A stretch of 64,000 nt of DNA from positions 8,404,515-8,468,514 of the forward strand of contig OY829659.1 in NCBI GenBank assembly GCA_963691815.1. Reading direction: 5' to 3'. This stretch comes from Echiichthys vipera (taxonomy: Eukaryota; Chordata; Actinopteri; Perciformes; Trachinidae). Below are positions 1-20,190 of this stretch, one piece after another (positions within the stretch are counted from its first letter, which is position 1; each line of letters starts with the position of its first letter). Under the pieces are notes generated by a model that was not told the origin of the DNA, made no database searches, and was given only the letters and a program-made list of their open reading frames with translations. A program made the position numbers and the translations under genes.

Positions 1-1629
1 AGTTTAACTGTTATTGTACAGCGTGATGGCATGTGGCAGGAAAGATTTCCTGTATCAGTCCCTTCGACAGCGGAGCTGGACCAGTCTGTGTGAGAAGGTG
101 CTCCGCTGTCTGACCATCTTTTTTGCAGTCAAAGTGAACTTTAGTCCTATTCTGACTGCAAAAAAGATTTGCTCATAGTCTGGTGGCAGTCAACATGGCA
201 AATATCAGCCTATAGCAAAGATCTGCAGATAAATCTGTGCATCCATAATAGACACATTATGAAAAATGATGCAGGAGTAAGGGGAGGGTTAAAATATCCA
301 CCAGCTGACAGTTAGGCCTGTAGTGTTTCTGCCCTGTCATTTGAAAACAGCCGCTTTAATATTGTGAGCCCCCCCCCCCCCCCCCCCCCCCCTACTGAGT
401 GTGTGCTGATTTCCCTCTTGAGACTAATTATCTGCTGCCTGTTTGTATGCTAAACTAATCCACTGTCAAAATCAGGCAATTGCATTTATTTTCTTGTTTT
501 GCTCCTTTTCCTTGGATAATGATCAGTGTATCTCTTTGGGATTGTGTGATTTACTGATATTGGCAGGTTGCTTCTGCCTCTTTAAATTTGTCAGTTTTTT
601 AGTTTACCCTATAGTATGTATTTATTTTTTATCTACCTCTGTGGCCAACCTTTTTATCGTGGCGACTATACTCCTCACACTGAGACAATGCCATTTATCA
701 AATTGTCCCAGTTTTACCTCTGCAACACAGATGCTACTTGTGTAAAACTGCTTTAGTGCAAACATTGGATTTGAAAGTTTTAAGCTAGTACAGACAGAGA
801 AACTCTCAGTAAGTGACATTTTAGTGGCGAGTGATGCACAGCCATCCCTGCTCAAAATGCCACAGCCTGGAAAATAAGTGGCCACTGTCATTGAGAGTTC
901 TTCTTTTCACAGTGATGTTATTGTTGTAAGTGGGATGCATATGGAAAAATTGCCTATCGCCCATTCATCTTCCCAGTGAATGGTGATTAATTCGGCCTTG
1001 AGTGTTTAATTTATGAACCTTTGCTGAGGCCTAATCAGAGTTTGTTACCGTCACAAATTAAACAATGGGAAGAGGCAAAGCAAGTTAAGCAGTCCTGTGG
1101 TTCATTTAGATTGTAATTGGGTGAGAATTAGATGGGACAAGGTTGACAGAGAGACTCTCTAATAAGCAGCAAATAGCTGGGGAGGAAGCTGGGAGGAGGA
1201 AAAGGCAATGAGAGTGGAGGAAGCTCAGAGAAGGAGGAATGAGGGAGGGGGCAGAGAAAGATGTTCGCTTGAAAGTCATCTCGTGACTTAATTACTCAAT
1301 CAAATCAGATATTTAAATTGTCTTTTGTTTAGCATGCTGTGACCTATTGCCATATTGACATTTACATATATTACCTGTCTATTTCACTGTCAACACAAAG
1401 CGAGATGAGAATATTTATAGATTTAATGTGAAGTCAACAGACCTCACATTGGGATGTCACTGGTTTTCAAATGGATTTTCTCGACTGAAGGAAAGTTTTT
1501 TCAAATATAAAAACTTGGAAAGATTAATGGGCCTTTTTTGCAGTTTGCGGTTTATTGTCAACAGTTTTTTCGTTGCAGTACCTCGAGAAAGCACACTTAC
1601 GGTAGGTGACAAATATATATTTTTTTTTT
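1..1629. other. Non-coding stretch with a poly-C tract and one possible conserved island
   Basis: No gene recognised. The 100-codon open frame near 443-745 has biased, hydrophobic composition and no family resemblance. The poly-C run is listed separately. The part around 960-1190 is balanced in composition and non-repetitive, with AACAATGG (Sox-like) near 1063 and TAATTGGG near 1113. It could be a conserved non-coding element, but this is only an impression. Confidence 0.4.
369..392. repeat. Poly-C homopolymer
   Basis: About 24 consecutive C residues. The length is probably unstable between individuals and also prone to sequencing error. Confidence 0.95.
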
Positions 1630-1637
1630 CTTGCTGC

Positions 1638-2575
1638 CAGTGATGGGAATAACACCGTTAAAAAGTACCGGCGTTACATTTTTCAGTACCGAGGAATCTA
1701 ATGATTTCTCTTATAACGCCGTTACTGTTGCTGCCAAAAAATGGGGCGCGATTATATAATTATTAGCTCATTGAAGCTGTTTTCATCATATCAACTAGAT
1801 AGTAATGGTAAGCCAATCATAGGTAGAGCTGGACTGGTGATGTTGACACAGAATCGAAAGCATTCATGTTTTTTTCGTATAGTCTGTTTTCGTGTGGACG
1901 AGGCCTGAGACAAGGAACAACAACAGGAATAGCAAGCCCAGGTAATCCCAAAGTAGCCTTCATGAGCTGGAAGTAAAGTTATTACTTTTCCATACATGAA
2001 ATAAAAGGAACAGATGTATACGTGAAATGCACATTATGCCCTGTAATGCCCGTGCTTCTGCACATTGGTTTTTCATGCAATTCCATTGTGACTTCTCTCA
2101 ATGTAATAAATATCAAAAGTTCCAAAATATCTATTGTTATTTTTAATGATGCATTATATCAAGATAGTAATTATTATATCTACAATAATATTTGAAATTT
2201 GGTCGGAGACTAGTCTCACTTTGTCCCACAGCGACATTAAAAATAGTTCAAATTTGTATACACTGTTTCTGTTAATTATTTATTGTAGTGTCCATGTGTA
2301 TAAGTGTCCATTACATTATAATATTCAGATTTATCATAAATAAATGAACAGGCACATGTATTTTAAGTTCCGTTAAAGATGGGTGAAGGTGGGACCCACA
2401 TTCTTTGACACATTTGAGCATTTAAAAATGTACTTGAAAGTAACGCAATAGTTACTTTCCATAGTAACTAGTTACTTTTATAATTTGTAACTCAGTAATT
2501 CATTCAGTTACTTTTTGGGAGAAGTAACAAGTAACTGGAACTAATTACTTTCAAAAAGTAATGTGCCTAACACTG
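1638..2575. mobile_element. hAT-like non-autonomous DNA transposon, about 938 bp
   Basis: The left end reads CAGTGATGGGAATAAC and the right end, read on the minus strand, CAGTGTTAGGCACATTAC. The subterminal regions are rich in GTTAC/GTAAC motifs, as in common fish hAT-type elements. The 8 bases before the left end (CTTGCTGC, 1630-1637) match the 8 bases after the right end (CCCGCTGC, 2576-2583) at 6 of 8 positions, both differences being C/T transitions. An 8 bp target duplication is the hAT hallmark. No transposase frame remains, so this is an old, non-autonomous copy. Confidence 0.75.
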
Positions 2576-2583
2576 CCCGCTGC

Positions 2584-4900
2584 TGCCATACTGCAGACAT
2601 TCACCTGCCATTTCCAAAGTAAACATAAAAAATGTGAACAAACCTGTGAATTTAAATATAAAGGTGTTGTGTGGGCAGCACAAGCTTTTTTATATGCATC
2701 TTTTGACCCTGTTTTTTAAGTGTTTCCAATGACAACACATGTATACCAACAACTGTAACTGGACTGCCTGATAGAAAACTCTACAAACCAATGAACATCC
2801 ATATCTGCAACCTGACCTTACCACACAAACCACACCCATGCATGAAAACAAGTTAATGACTCACAAAGTCAAAGCAGCAACCCATTCCCACCTGATTCAT
2901 ACACCACATTTATAGTTAAGATGGTCCAATTCCAATTCCAACTGTAAAGCAGCCCTTTAATGCGAAGCCGTGAGATCATCCGAAACCTTCAGCCAATTCA
3001 AACATGTACCACAAATGAACTTGCATTGGCATCAGCTATACTCATTAATTACCAAATACTGAGAAGAAACTCATTTAAATGCCTCCTTTTGGACTGAAAT
3101 AGATTATTTTTTCTTTTAAGAAAAGTTAATGGAGGTTCTTGCCAAGTTGACAATTATCCATAGGCAGTATTCTAACTTTCTAACTCTGGAAAGTGTATTT
3201 ACTTCATGACTGCTAGGCTGCATTAATTCATTAAACCTTTTCTTTAGTACATGTGCTATATACAAGCAACACGCAAACAGTCAAACTTTTGGCAACACTG
3301 GTCCTTGAATACATTACTGATACTCCCAATCATTTCTCCCTATATCCCATACGAGGGAGTTGTATACCACATACTCTCAAAGTGGTACTTCCAAAGGTTT
3401 GCAGTTTTTTTAGACGGTGTAAGGGGAGAGGTGATGTGGAAACAAGATTACAGAGCAGATGTATAGTTGGAGAATGGATAGTGTCTGAGGGATGATACTG
3501 TATAAGGTACGGTGGAAGTGGAAATGCTATCACCTCTAAATGTATTCAAGGTTGAGAAGAAAATCATTAAATCACTAGGTGAGAAACAAAACTCACCCAC
3601 ATTTACATTTTCTCCGTCATGGATTTATCAGTTACAGAAGCAACGTAAATTAAAAAAACAACGCTGGAACGTGAAGCAATATATTATGCTTGCTGTAGGT
3701 CTAAATGTTAACTTTAATCACTTCATGTACTTTTTTCTCTCTCCCTCTCTGATATTGTTAATCAGTCTTGTGCATGCTGTGTATCAAAGAGCTTGGTGCT
3801 CATGCATGCTCTCTATTCTATATTCACACTTCATACACACAAGGTCTCAGATCTCCACCAGTTTAGGGAGCTCTCATATGTAAGATACTGTCATGTAAAT
3901 TACTCACCTAGAGACATCCTGCATAATTAGAATGTGTAAAAAGAACAATTTTCACCGCTGAAAGTTGTAAGTCACTATCTTAGTCACATCGTAAATCTCT
4001 GTGAAATGTGATTTCATTAAGCTGTAGAGCAATAAAGATTACCAAGCGACAAGTTCATTGAGTCATTGAGAACTTAATCAAAATAGTTAAGTGAAACAGG
4101 CTTTGCTAAAAATCAAACCACCTTTTTATAGACGTGGATACAACATTAGAATTCCTTCAAGTAATGTTATGATTTGCACCATAAATCTCACAATTTTCCC
4201 ATAGTCATGAACCCACATTTGATTGGACCAGGAATGTTGGTCCATTTTCATTGATCTAATTCACAGGCAGTCAAGTTTCACGCGGTGATAATTCTGGCCC
4301 AAAATTCTGAAAGACAAAGGGAATAGTAGCAGCAGTGTAAGCTCCATGTTGAGCGTGCTGCAGATACGGCTGAAGGGCTTAGGGAGGGCACACAGCCTCT
4401 CCAGGGACTAAGAAGGACTGACAGTGGCACTCTGAATAACACTTTACTCTGACTGGGGCATACACATGCTGAAGTGCAAACACAGAGACGGGAAACAGAC
4501 AGAGGTTATATGGAGAAAGACATACCAGAAGAATAAGCCGGTGAAGACCTTTGCTCTTTAGTGAGCCTGAGATATACCACTACATTATGACATTTTTTCT
4601 ATTCGGCACAGCAAAACACTGCTAATTCGACAGCTGTTACATACTCTTAAGACAGAGGAGAAGAGTTCTTCCTCAGGTTGACTTTTTACACTTTTCTATC
4701 TCTAATCTGTGGATTTGTACAGCCTTCCAAAACATAATTGCTGTTTGAGTTATGGTGTCCTCATAAAGAATATTGCATTTTTTCTTTTTCTGTCACTCTC
4801 TCAGTTGTTGTGTGTCCCTTCATTACCCTGGCACCCCAACCATTTGCCTATACTGCCTATGCCAACAGCTGGCCATGCCAAGATCTAAATCTCGTGTTGA
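2584..4900. other. Non-coding stretch, nothing recognised
   Basis: AT-rich unique-looking sequence. Overlapping open frames at 3251-3533 on both strands and one at 3512-3883 have no recognisable domain or codon bias. No terminal repeats, tRNA-like boxes or clear conserved island were found. Confidence 0.5.
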
Positions 4901-5090
4901 TAGGGCTGCAACTAATGATTACTTTCATTAACAATTAATTGTTTCTTTTTGATTCATTGCTTAATCCTTTAGTCACTAAAATTAAAAAAAAAAAAAACTG
5001 CTTTTCAGTTTCCTGCAAAGCAGTGTGACATCCTCAGTGACTTGTTTTGTCCAACTGATTAATTTTCTGTTTATCAATTAATTAACACAT
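4901..5090. mobile_element. Terminal fragment of a fish non-autonomous DNA transposon (TAGGGCTGCAACTAATGATT family)
   Basis: Starts with TAGGGCTGCAACTAATGATT and continues with the ATTAATTGTTT and GTCCAACTGATTAAT motifs of a repeat I recognise as widespread in percomorph fish, usually classed with hAT-like elements. The matching right terminus (TGCAGCCCTA) is not seen within the next kilobase, so this is a truncated copy. Confidence 0.55.
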
Positions 5091-5535
5091 CTTTTGTGTA
5101 CTACAAATTGCACTTTATTCTGGATTCTCAGTCAAATTGAATATTTATTTCTTGTCTGCTTTGTTTAAGGATTTTTCCCTAATATAATGATTTCCCTAAA
5201 TGGACAGGCAAATGGTGCCTTGGCCATTTTGTGTAATCTAATTGCTGTAATTATCTATAATTTGGCCTTATGCTTTATGTACAACTCACTTGAGGTCAAC
5301 TCCTAGATGATACCATCTGTTGCTGTGAGTGCAAGCATCACTGCAAACCCTTTCAGATCCATTCTTTACCTTCATCCCCATGATTTTTACTGCCTTACCC
5401 ATCAACAGAAGACGGCTTTATGAGCTGAGAACAAAAAATGATTGCTTTTGAATTCAGATTACATGCCTCTGCGCTCAGCTCTTTCTTTCCCTGGTGCTCT
5501 GTCTCTCTGCTCCTGTACCTGCCCTCTTCCCTACC

Positions 5536-11339
<5,804 letters not shown>

Positions 11340-11560
11340 AGTATAGTGTGAAATCAGACAGAGCGGGCCGGGGCTTGCATGGTTATTTTGACATGTCTGA
11401 CTGAGCTGTCTCTCAGTGGGCTAAGCGATAATTCAGCTGTCATTCGTCGAATAGGAGGCGAGAAATAACACATTTCTCAGACGGTTAAACGAGCGCAGGG
11501 GTCAGAGTAATCAACCCAGCCTTGCTTTCTGATAATACTAATTAAAGAAAAAATAACGTC
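11340..11560. promoter_or_regulatory. Candidate conserved non-coding element
   Basis: This island differs from its AT-rich surroundings. It has mixed, non-repetitive sequence with several CpGs and short motifs such as CAGCTGTCA (E-box with a TGTCA TALE-type half site) near 11433, TGACATGTCTGACTGAGCTGTC near 11390 (partial), and ACTAATTAAAG near 11538. No reading frame is open through it. The regulatory interpretation rests on appearance only. Confidence 0.3.
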
Positions 11561-14025
<2,465 letters not shown>

Positions 14026-16815
14026 GGTGCACATGTATGGAGAAAGGAGGTTGAACTGATGAAAAATATATGAATCTCTCTAAGTCCTCCCTCGAGATAT
14101 GCCAGGCTGTATTAAGAATATGGAAAGCTGTGACCACATAGTGTCTTTTTCATATTTTATCATCTCACACTGTTTTGTTCTCGTTCGTCCTGAATGCGCA
14201 TTAATGTAAACACAGCCACTTATACTGCATCTTTTGATACCTTATTGCATTTTATTGGAGGCAAAACATCTTTGGAGCCATAAATGGTTGTCATTGCCTT
14301 TGTGACTACATTACTTAAAAGTCTAGTTAGACTTTTTTGAGGTGTGGTTTTATGAGGTACTTATCCATAGTCAGTGTGTTTTAGCCAAAAACAGACCCAC
14401 CTAAAACAATACATTTCAGTGTAAGTGTACGCTATATTCAGGCTATTTTTCTACTGCTTTACCCTGCTGCCAGACAGCGCTTTTCTCCAGTTTCAACAGA
14501 AGTTACCCCTCTCTCTCTTTTGGCTAATAAGTCTCCCTCTGCTTCATGTTGTTAATAACATTGTGGTTTCAACATTCAACATTGCTATTTTGGCACAGCA
14601 GAAAAATGCCAAAAAACTGTAAAAAAAACCGGTATCGCAAGGGTTTACATCCCTCTATAGACTGCCTTTGTCCCTTGAGCCTTGGTTCAGCAGCCCCACT
14701 AATTTATGAAGTATGCAAATCACCCAAGGACATTAGCTAAGTGAAGCATCAGACTCCACCATTAGCAAATGAGTGAGCGACCAACATACACTGCACCTCT
14801 TTCCAAATCTTCCAGCCAACTCTGACCAGGCAGAAAAAAATAACATGGTAAATAGTACCTGTTTAACCTGTGGCTACACAGCTTTATGGATGATGAGGGG
14901 TTTCCCTGGTACTAGCTCTACAGCATTGAGGTGATTCCCCACTGCTGGGGACATAACTGTTGATGTCAAAGAGGTCCTTCAATTATATGTATTGACTGCT
15001 GAGATTATAAATGTTCTAGTTTTAGAGTTTTAGAAGGTCTTCCAAGCATCACCTTCATCCTAGCTGTTCAGATGATGAATATTTAGTCAAAGAACATCTC
15101 AAATATATGTGCTCTCTCAAGCAGTGTTGGGTTTGATACTGTTTGACCTGTCCTTGATGTGAACTGGACTATTTTTCAGATGGGAGACTGGTGCAGAGGG
15201 TTCTAGGTGCAAGAAAAAGACAACTTAATATTATAGCACACAGTTAATATTATAGTTCTTCAGTGTTATCACATAATGTAAGCCTGTTTGATTCATTATG
15301 CCCATTCAATTAGGATATTTGAAATTTGGATAATGAGGTTCCACTTTACTGGCCATTGTGATTTAATTCTTCATTACAGAGGAAAGAGGAAGATTACTTT
15401 AATATAAAGTAGTTAAAACTGTCCTTCCGTCGCCCTACGTAGACCTTTATTTCATTCGAGTAGTTGAGCAATCCCTGTCACTGCAGAGTGTAACTTTTTG
15501 GCTATTGTCCAACCTTTGGACCAGTTATCTCTTCAGCAACAAGTCAACTCCACTTAAACAGTCTGACTCACCTTTTTTTTTTCCTGCAACAGGATGACAC
15601 ATTCAATTCTGACCTCTATTAAATCAAGAAGCCAAGATACATTTGATGTAATTTATTTGCACTCATCTGAACTTGTATCAAGTTAAAGTAATAGCTCTGC
15701 CTCTTTGCAAAATAGAAACTCTTTTGCTCATGGATGAGGCTAATTAAACCCTGTTGTGTTCTCATCATTCTCTTTCCCTGTTCATTTGGCATATTAGGCA
15801 AAATGCTCTGAGATGTAATTACATTCATGTATCATTAATAGTCTATCTCAGTGCTATTTAGACGGGGAACAGAGAGTTCAAACGGCATGTTTCGCTGATA
15901 GACTGCAAATGTCTTACACATATAATCTTTCAATAAAGTTATACATATTTAAAATATTTGCCTTGAGGAGGACAATAGTGATGTACTAAGCGGTAGAAGA
16001 TAAAGCAATGACATTTGTCGTCTTCCATTATTTACATTTAAGAAAAAAAAACTTGTTTTATTGTAGCAAAGCCTTTCTTATCAAGGATTATGTGGATGTG
16101 TCTGCATTCATATCTGTGCTGACTTCATACTTATTATGCAAAGGACTTTTTGGCCCGTATCAGTTTTCATAGATTTACAAATTACTATGCAAGCAGTACC
16201 CTGTGATCATTAGCATGGAATAGAGTCTGCCTAAAACATGTCTTCTGTTTCTTTTCATTATTTTTCTATGGAATACCAATAGAGAAGCACTTTGTAAAGT
16301 ATTTCTACTTTCTATTTATGCTCAAAGCACATTAATAAGATGGGGCATTCTTCAGGAATATCTCTTAGTTAGTTAAATAATTAATAAGAAGCCGCACTGT
16401 AACATTAAGCAAAACAGCATCTATTTTCACACTGAGCTTGACTCATATTTGAAAACGTAATGTAGTGTTGTACTCATAGAAAAATCTGTTTCATATGGTG
16501 AAGTGTAGACTATGTATGCCAACATATTTCATGTTCTATGTAATACACATCAAATAGAGTGTGGAAAAGGGCCTCCAAGAAAAGGCTCAGGAGAAACAGA
16601 AAAGGACAATTCGAAGCTCCTTGCTTGCAAAAATAAAAAATGTTTTGAAAAAGCTTTTTTTTATTGCTTCCTGGGGAACAATAAAAGAGAGGAACGGAAT
16701 ATTGTTGCCTATTGTGAAGGCCTGCATGTTTTGTTGCAGACACTTTGATGCTGGTATTCAGCTCTGTGCACTTGTATAGGCTTCAGAAAATTATAAGTAT
16801 TTTAACTTAAACTAA
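14026..16815. other. Non-coding stretch, nothing recognised
   Basis: AT-rich unique-looking sequence without bounded repeats or family-like reading frames. Confidence 0.5.
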
Positions 16816-16819
16816 CCAC

Positions 16820-17185
16820 TGTGCTTACCAAATATTGCTAAAATATGCAGACGCCTGAACATTCCACCGCTCATTGAACATATCACAAATGCTGCTACAA
16901 TGGCCCTTACTCTTCTGGGAAGGATTTCTACACAATTTGGAAATCTGGATGGATCTAGGAATTTTCTCTAATACAGCCACAGGTGTTGGGGGATCAGGCC
17001 TTGCTCACAGTCTGTGTACCAATGCATCCCAAAGGTGCTGGATGAGGTTGAGGTCAGGGCTCTTTGCTAGAGCAGTTAGGCTCTTCCAAAATTGACTATG
17101 TCTGTAAAGACCTGGCTTTGTGCACAGGGACTTGTTATTGGCCTTGTTAAAATGAAGGGCTAGGGTTTGGGAGAGATTGCACACA
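16820..17185 (-). pseudogene. Tc1-like transposase relic (C-terminal part and 3' flank)
   Basis: On the minus strand, a decayed reading preserves the C-terminal end of a Tc1/mariner transposase: VPVHKA near 17125, then after frame changes SPDLNLIQHLWD near 17060-17030, the well-known SPDLNPxEHLWD box. The bases that follow (minus strand, about 16990-16830) match in order the 3' end of common fish Tc1-like elements as I know them, including CTTCCCAGAAGAGT. Frameshifts and stops make it non-functional. The DNA-binding domain and first catalytic aspartates are missing, and no clean terminal repeat was found at either end. Confidence 0.8.
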
Positions 17186-17223
17186 TCTTTTACCCAGACA
17201 TGGATATCTATATCACGATAAAG

Positions 17224-17654
17224 TAGAGCCGGGTGATAATTAAATAGGATAATTTATCATAATAGAATCATATATTGAAATATTGTGATACACAATGATA
17301 CTGTCTGAATTGATTATAAGCACATAACTCAACTTTCTCAGAAAATCTATTTTGAGGGAATATAATTTTAAGATTGCTGTTTTGTTTTTACAGCAAACTA
17401 TTTGTATACATGCATGTAAACATAAGTAAGTAAGTAAGTATAGCTGGTGAAAAGAAAAAAATCTATTAATTCATTTGAAAATGTGTGAATTTTGCACTCA
17501 ATTTCTTACAAAAATGAGAATAAAACATGAATTTGTCAAATACATAAAAGTAGACTTTACCATGTGTTTATTTCATATGGACTATTTATTTATGAAATTA
17601 CCATTAAATTATCTATATTGGGATAGAAGATTATAGCCATAGTGCCCGGCCCTA
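17224..17654. mobile_element. Small non-autonomous DNA transposon with inverted termini, about 431 bp
   Basis: The left end is TAGAGCCGGGTGATAATT and the right end on the minus strand is TAGGGCCGGGCACTATGG. These share TAGRGCCGGG as an inverted repeat, resembling fish elements that start TAGGGCTGGGCGATA. The inside is AT-rich and has no coding frame. I could not find a convincing target duplication, so the superfamily (hAT-like) is inferred from the termini only. Confidence 0.55.
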
Positions 17655-17808
17655 TATAGCATGTTTTCAGCAGTCAATTCAGCAAGTAAATAGTCTATTT
17701 GATATAACCGCATGGTAAAGCTAATTTTTATATAATCTTGTGGGAACAAAATCTACAAAAAATCTGCAAAGAGCAAGGCTCAGAACATAAAGCGCCATTC
17801 AAATTGAG

Positions 17809-18140
17809 GGGCGGCAGTAGCTCAGTCCATAGGTGACTTTGCTGGTTCACGTCCCTGTGTGGACCATGTATGGAGCGTGGACTGGTGGCTGGAGAGGTGC
17901 CAGTTCTTCTCCTGGGCACTACCGAGGTGCTGATGAGCAAGGCACCGAACCCCCAATTGCTCGGGGCACTGGTCACTGGCAGCCCCCTCGCACTAACATC
18001 TCTCCTTAATTGCATGTATAGGTCCTGTCTGTGCATGTGTGTGTATTTCGGGCCTGTGTGTAACATGATTAATAATAAGAGTGAAAAAATTCAATTTCCC
18101 CGTTGCGGGATAAATAAAGTAATTATTTTTCTTCTTCTTC
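17809..18140 (+). mobile_element. tRNA-derived SINE with L2-type 3' tail
   Basis: The head begins GGGCGGCAGTAGCTCAGTCC and carries an A-box-like TAGCTCAGTCCATAGG (17818-17833) and a B-box-like GGTTCACGTCC (17844-17854), as in RNA polymerase III promoters of tRNA origin. The 3' end has TTTCCCCGTTGCGGGATAAA followed by TAAAGTAATTAT and CTT repeats, the tail shared by many teleost SINEs with L2-clade LINEs. Flanking TTCAAATTGAG (17798-17808) and TTCAAATGTAG (18141-18151) match at 9 of 11 positions and look like the target-site duplication. The insertion is complete and on the + strand. It is not a functional tRNA gene. Confidence 0.88.
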
Positions 18141-18158
18141 TTCAAATGTAGCCAATAG

Positions 18159-18817
18159 TAGGGCTGAAGAATTTTATCGATTCTGCGACATAAATCGATA
18201 TTTTGATTCCACAGAAAGTCACGTTTTTTTTTGGCCGCAAGTATCGATACATTAAGTCCCATTCAAATTCCCCTGTTACTCTGCTCGCTGCCCATTTCCT
18301 CCCCGTCTTAAAATCCTCCAATGAGAGCAGGACCTGGAGTTTCAGGTGTGTCTGTAATTAGTTCCAGGTAATGGGAGCAGCAGACTTTCTTTATTTACAC
18401 CAGATTATAAAATGTCATTAGTTGGGACTTTGTGTAATTATACAATACGGTTGCACTCCAACTGTATTTTATTATTTGTTAAAACCATAAGAGAGTTGAT
18501 TAGGACTTGCTGCTTCTCTCAGAGACTTGAGACTTGACCTGGACTTGTAAAAAGTGACTTGTTACCATCTCTGCTGTCCAGTCAGAGCCATATATTGTGT
18601 TCAGTTTTTATTAATTCAGTCCAATTCAATGGATCACTCACAAGATGTCACCAAAATCACACTGTCCCTTTACAATCTTTTAGAAAATGATGTAAGTGTA
18701 TTGTATCAAATCGTATCGTATTGCTGGCTGAATATCGTGATATACTGTATATCGTATCATGAGCTAAATACAGTGTATCGTATCGTTTGGTGGGATTAGT
18801 GTATTGCTACAGCCCTA
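18159..18817. mobile_element. Non-autonomous DNA transposon with TAGGGCTG termini, about 659 bp
   Basis: The left end is TAGGGCTGAAGAATTTTATC and the right end on the minus strand is TAGGGCTGTAGCAATACAC. The interior carries repeated ATCGATA/TATCGTATCG motifs seen in fish repeats of this type. Flanking octamers (GCCAATAG, GTAAATAT) agree at only 5 of 8 positions, so the boundaries are approximate. It starts only seven bases after the SINE target duplication. No coding capacity remains. Confidence 0.6.
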
Positions 18818-19979
18818 GTAAATATTGCTTCACAGTGCAGCTTGTTTTTCAATAGAAAAAGTAGTAGTAGTTTTACGAAAAATATATACAATATACATTT
18901 TATAATCTTTTGATTATTTTATTGTCCTGTGAAGGGACTTCTCCAAACTATTGCCACAAAGGTAGAAGTACACTACAAATCTCCCTACCTAGCTTTCATC
19001 TGAAATATTAAAGAAACGGAGCTGCCAAAAAAAGGGAACTAATACAAATCTAGCTTGGAATATTTTTTCATGATTATGCATTGTCCTCTTGAATTCAGTG
19101 ATGTGGTGGTCTGGCTGCAAATTTAAAAAAAGAACAGCTCACTGCTCCAGCTCTATCGCCAAGCTGTATTGATCTCTATTGGATTTGGTCCACAACATAC
19201 TCTTAGCTAACTCAGAGGTTAACCCCTGAAGTTTATAGGGACTGCTAGGCCAGGAGGATGAATGAAGTATGGCTCAATCAGTGCCCAAAGGTAACTTCAG
19301 CCTAGCTAATTCACTGCACAGTACTTCCAGAGTACTTGCTCCCATGTTTCTGTTCCTCTTGGTGAGAATTTTTTTCTATTGAGGTTATAAAACCCATAAA
19401 AACAATGATATTGGGGTGATTTTCAAAGTTTGAGAAACAACAACCAAAACGAAGCAATAAGAATAGAATAACAATACAGTAACATTGTTATTTTCTGGCG
19501 GTGTGATTGGCTGCTTCCTTCTGATATGGGTCACACAAATTGCTATCTGCAGCACTCTGAAATTATTATAGGGAGCTTCCAATTATTTTTACTGTTCAAA
19601 GTTTACTTTCTATTCACTAAATATAGTATAATATATTTATTGTTTTAATGTAAATTGTTCTCTCTCAGTGCATATCTTTGTCACAGCCCTTTGATGCCTT
19701 AATTAAGGGATCTTTACCTAAATGTTTTTGGAGTCCACCTTCCTGGATGTTTGGTTGTAGCATTCATATGACACATGCTGTGAACAAGCCAATATTTGTA
19801 TTTACCTCTTTCCTCTCCTGATTTTTTTTTTTGAGGATAGACACAGGGTTAGTTGATAAGATAGCAGTGCCGGGTTCTGTGTTATGTATGCCTTTTTTCT
19901 AGTTTGTTGTCTGTTTGCCACCTGTGTTGCCCTCACCAGTTTGGTCTTGTCTGCAATTAGTCTGTCTTTATGTACCCTC
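18818..19979. other. Non-coding stretch, nothing recognised
   Basis: AT-rich sequence between two transposon-derived segments. Minus-strand open frame near 19385-19582 has no family resemblance. Confidence 0.5.
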
Positions 19980-19980
19980 A

Positions 19981-20190
19981 GGGGTGTACTACGAAGCACG
20001 CTGAACTTACCCAGGGTTTCTTTGAATAACCAGGATCGACAAATACTGAACTCTAAGTCAGAATTAACAAAGCTCACTTTAGAGTTAATCTGTCAAGCCA
20101 GGGTTTCCGCTTTAGTTACAATGCGTGTTCTCACAAAAAAGGGCGTATAACGCATCATTTGACTCGCACTTTGAATAGATCAAGGGTCAG
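19981..20190. mobile_element. Probable PIF/Harbinger-like terminal fragment
   Basis: Starts GGGGTGTACTACGAAGCACG and continues with GAACTTACCCAGGGTTTC and AGCCAGGGTTTCCGCTTTAG. I recognise this arrangement from dispersed fish repeats whose ends read GGGTGTACTACGAAGCA. A matching inverted end was not found downstream, so the copy is truncated. The superfamily label is uncertain. Confidence 0.45.

Noticed and set aside
443..745. 100-codon hydrophobic open frame as a small membrane protein
   Set aside because: Composition reflects T-rich DNA; an overlapping minus-strand frame is equally open and there is no family resemblance.
17809..17880. tRNA gene
   Set aside because: The A- and B-box-like sequences belong to the head of a SINE: the cloverleaf is degenerate, and an L2-type tail plus target duplication follow.
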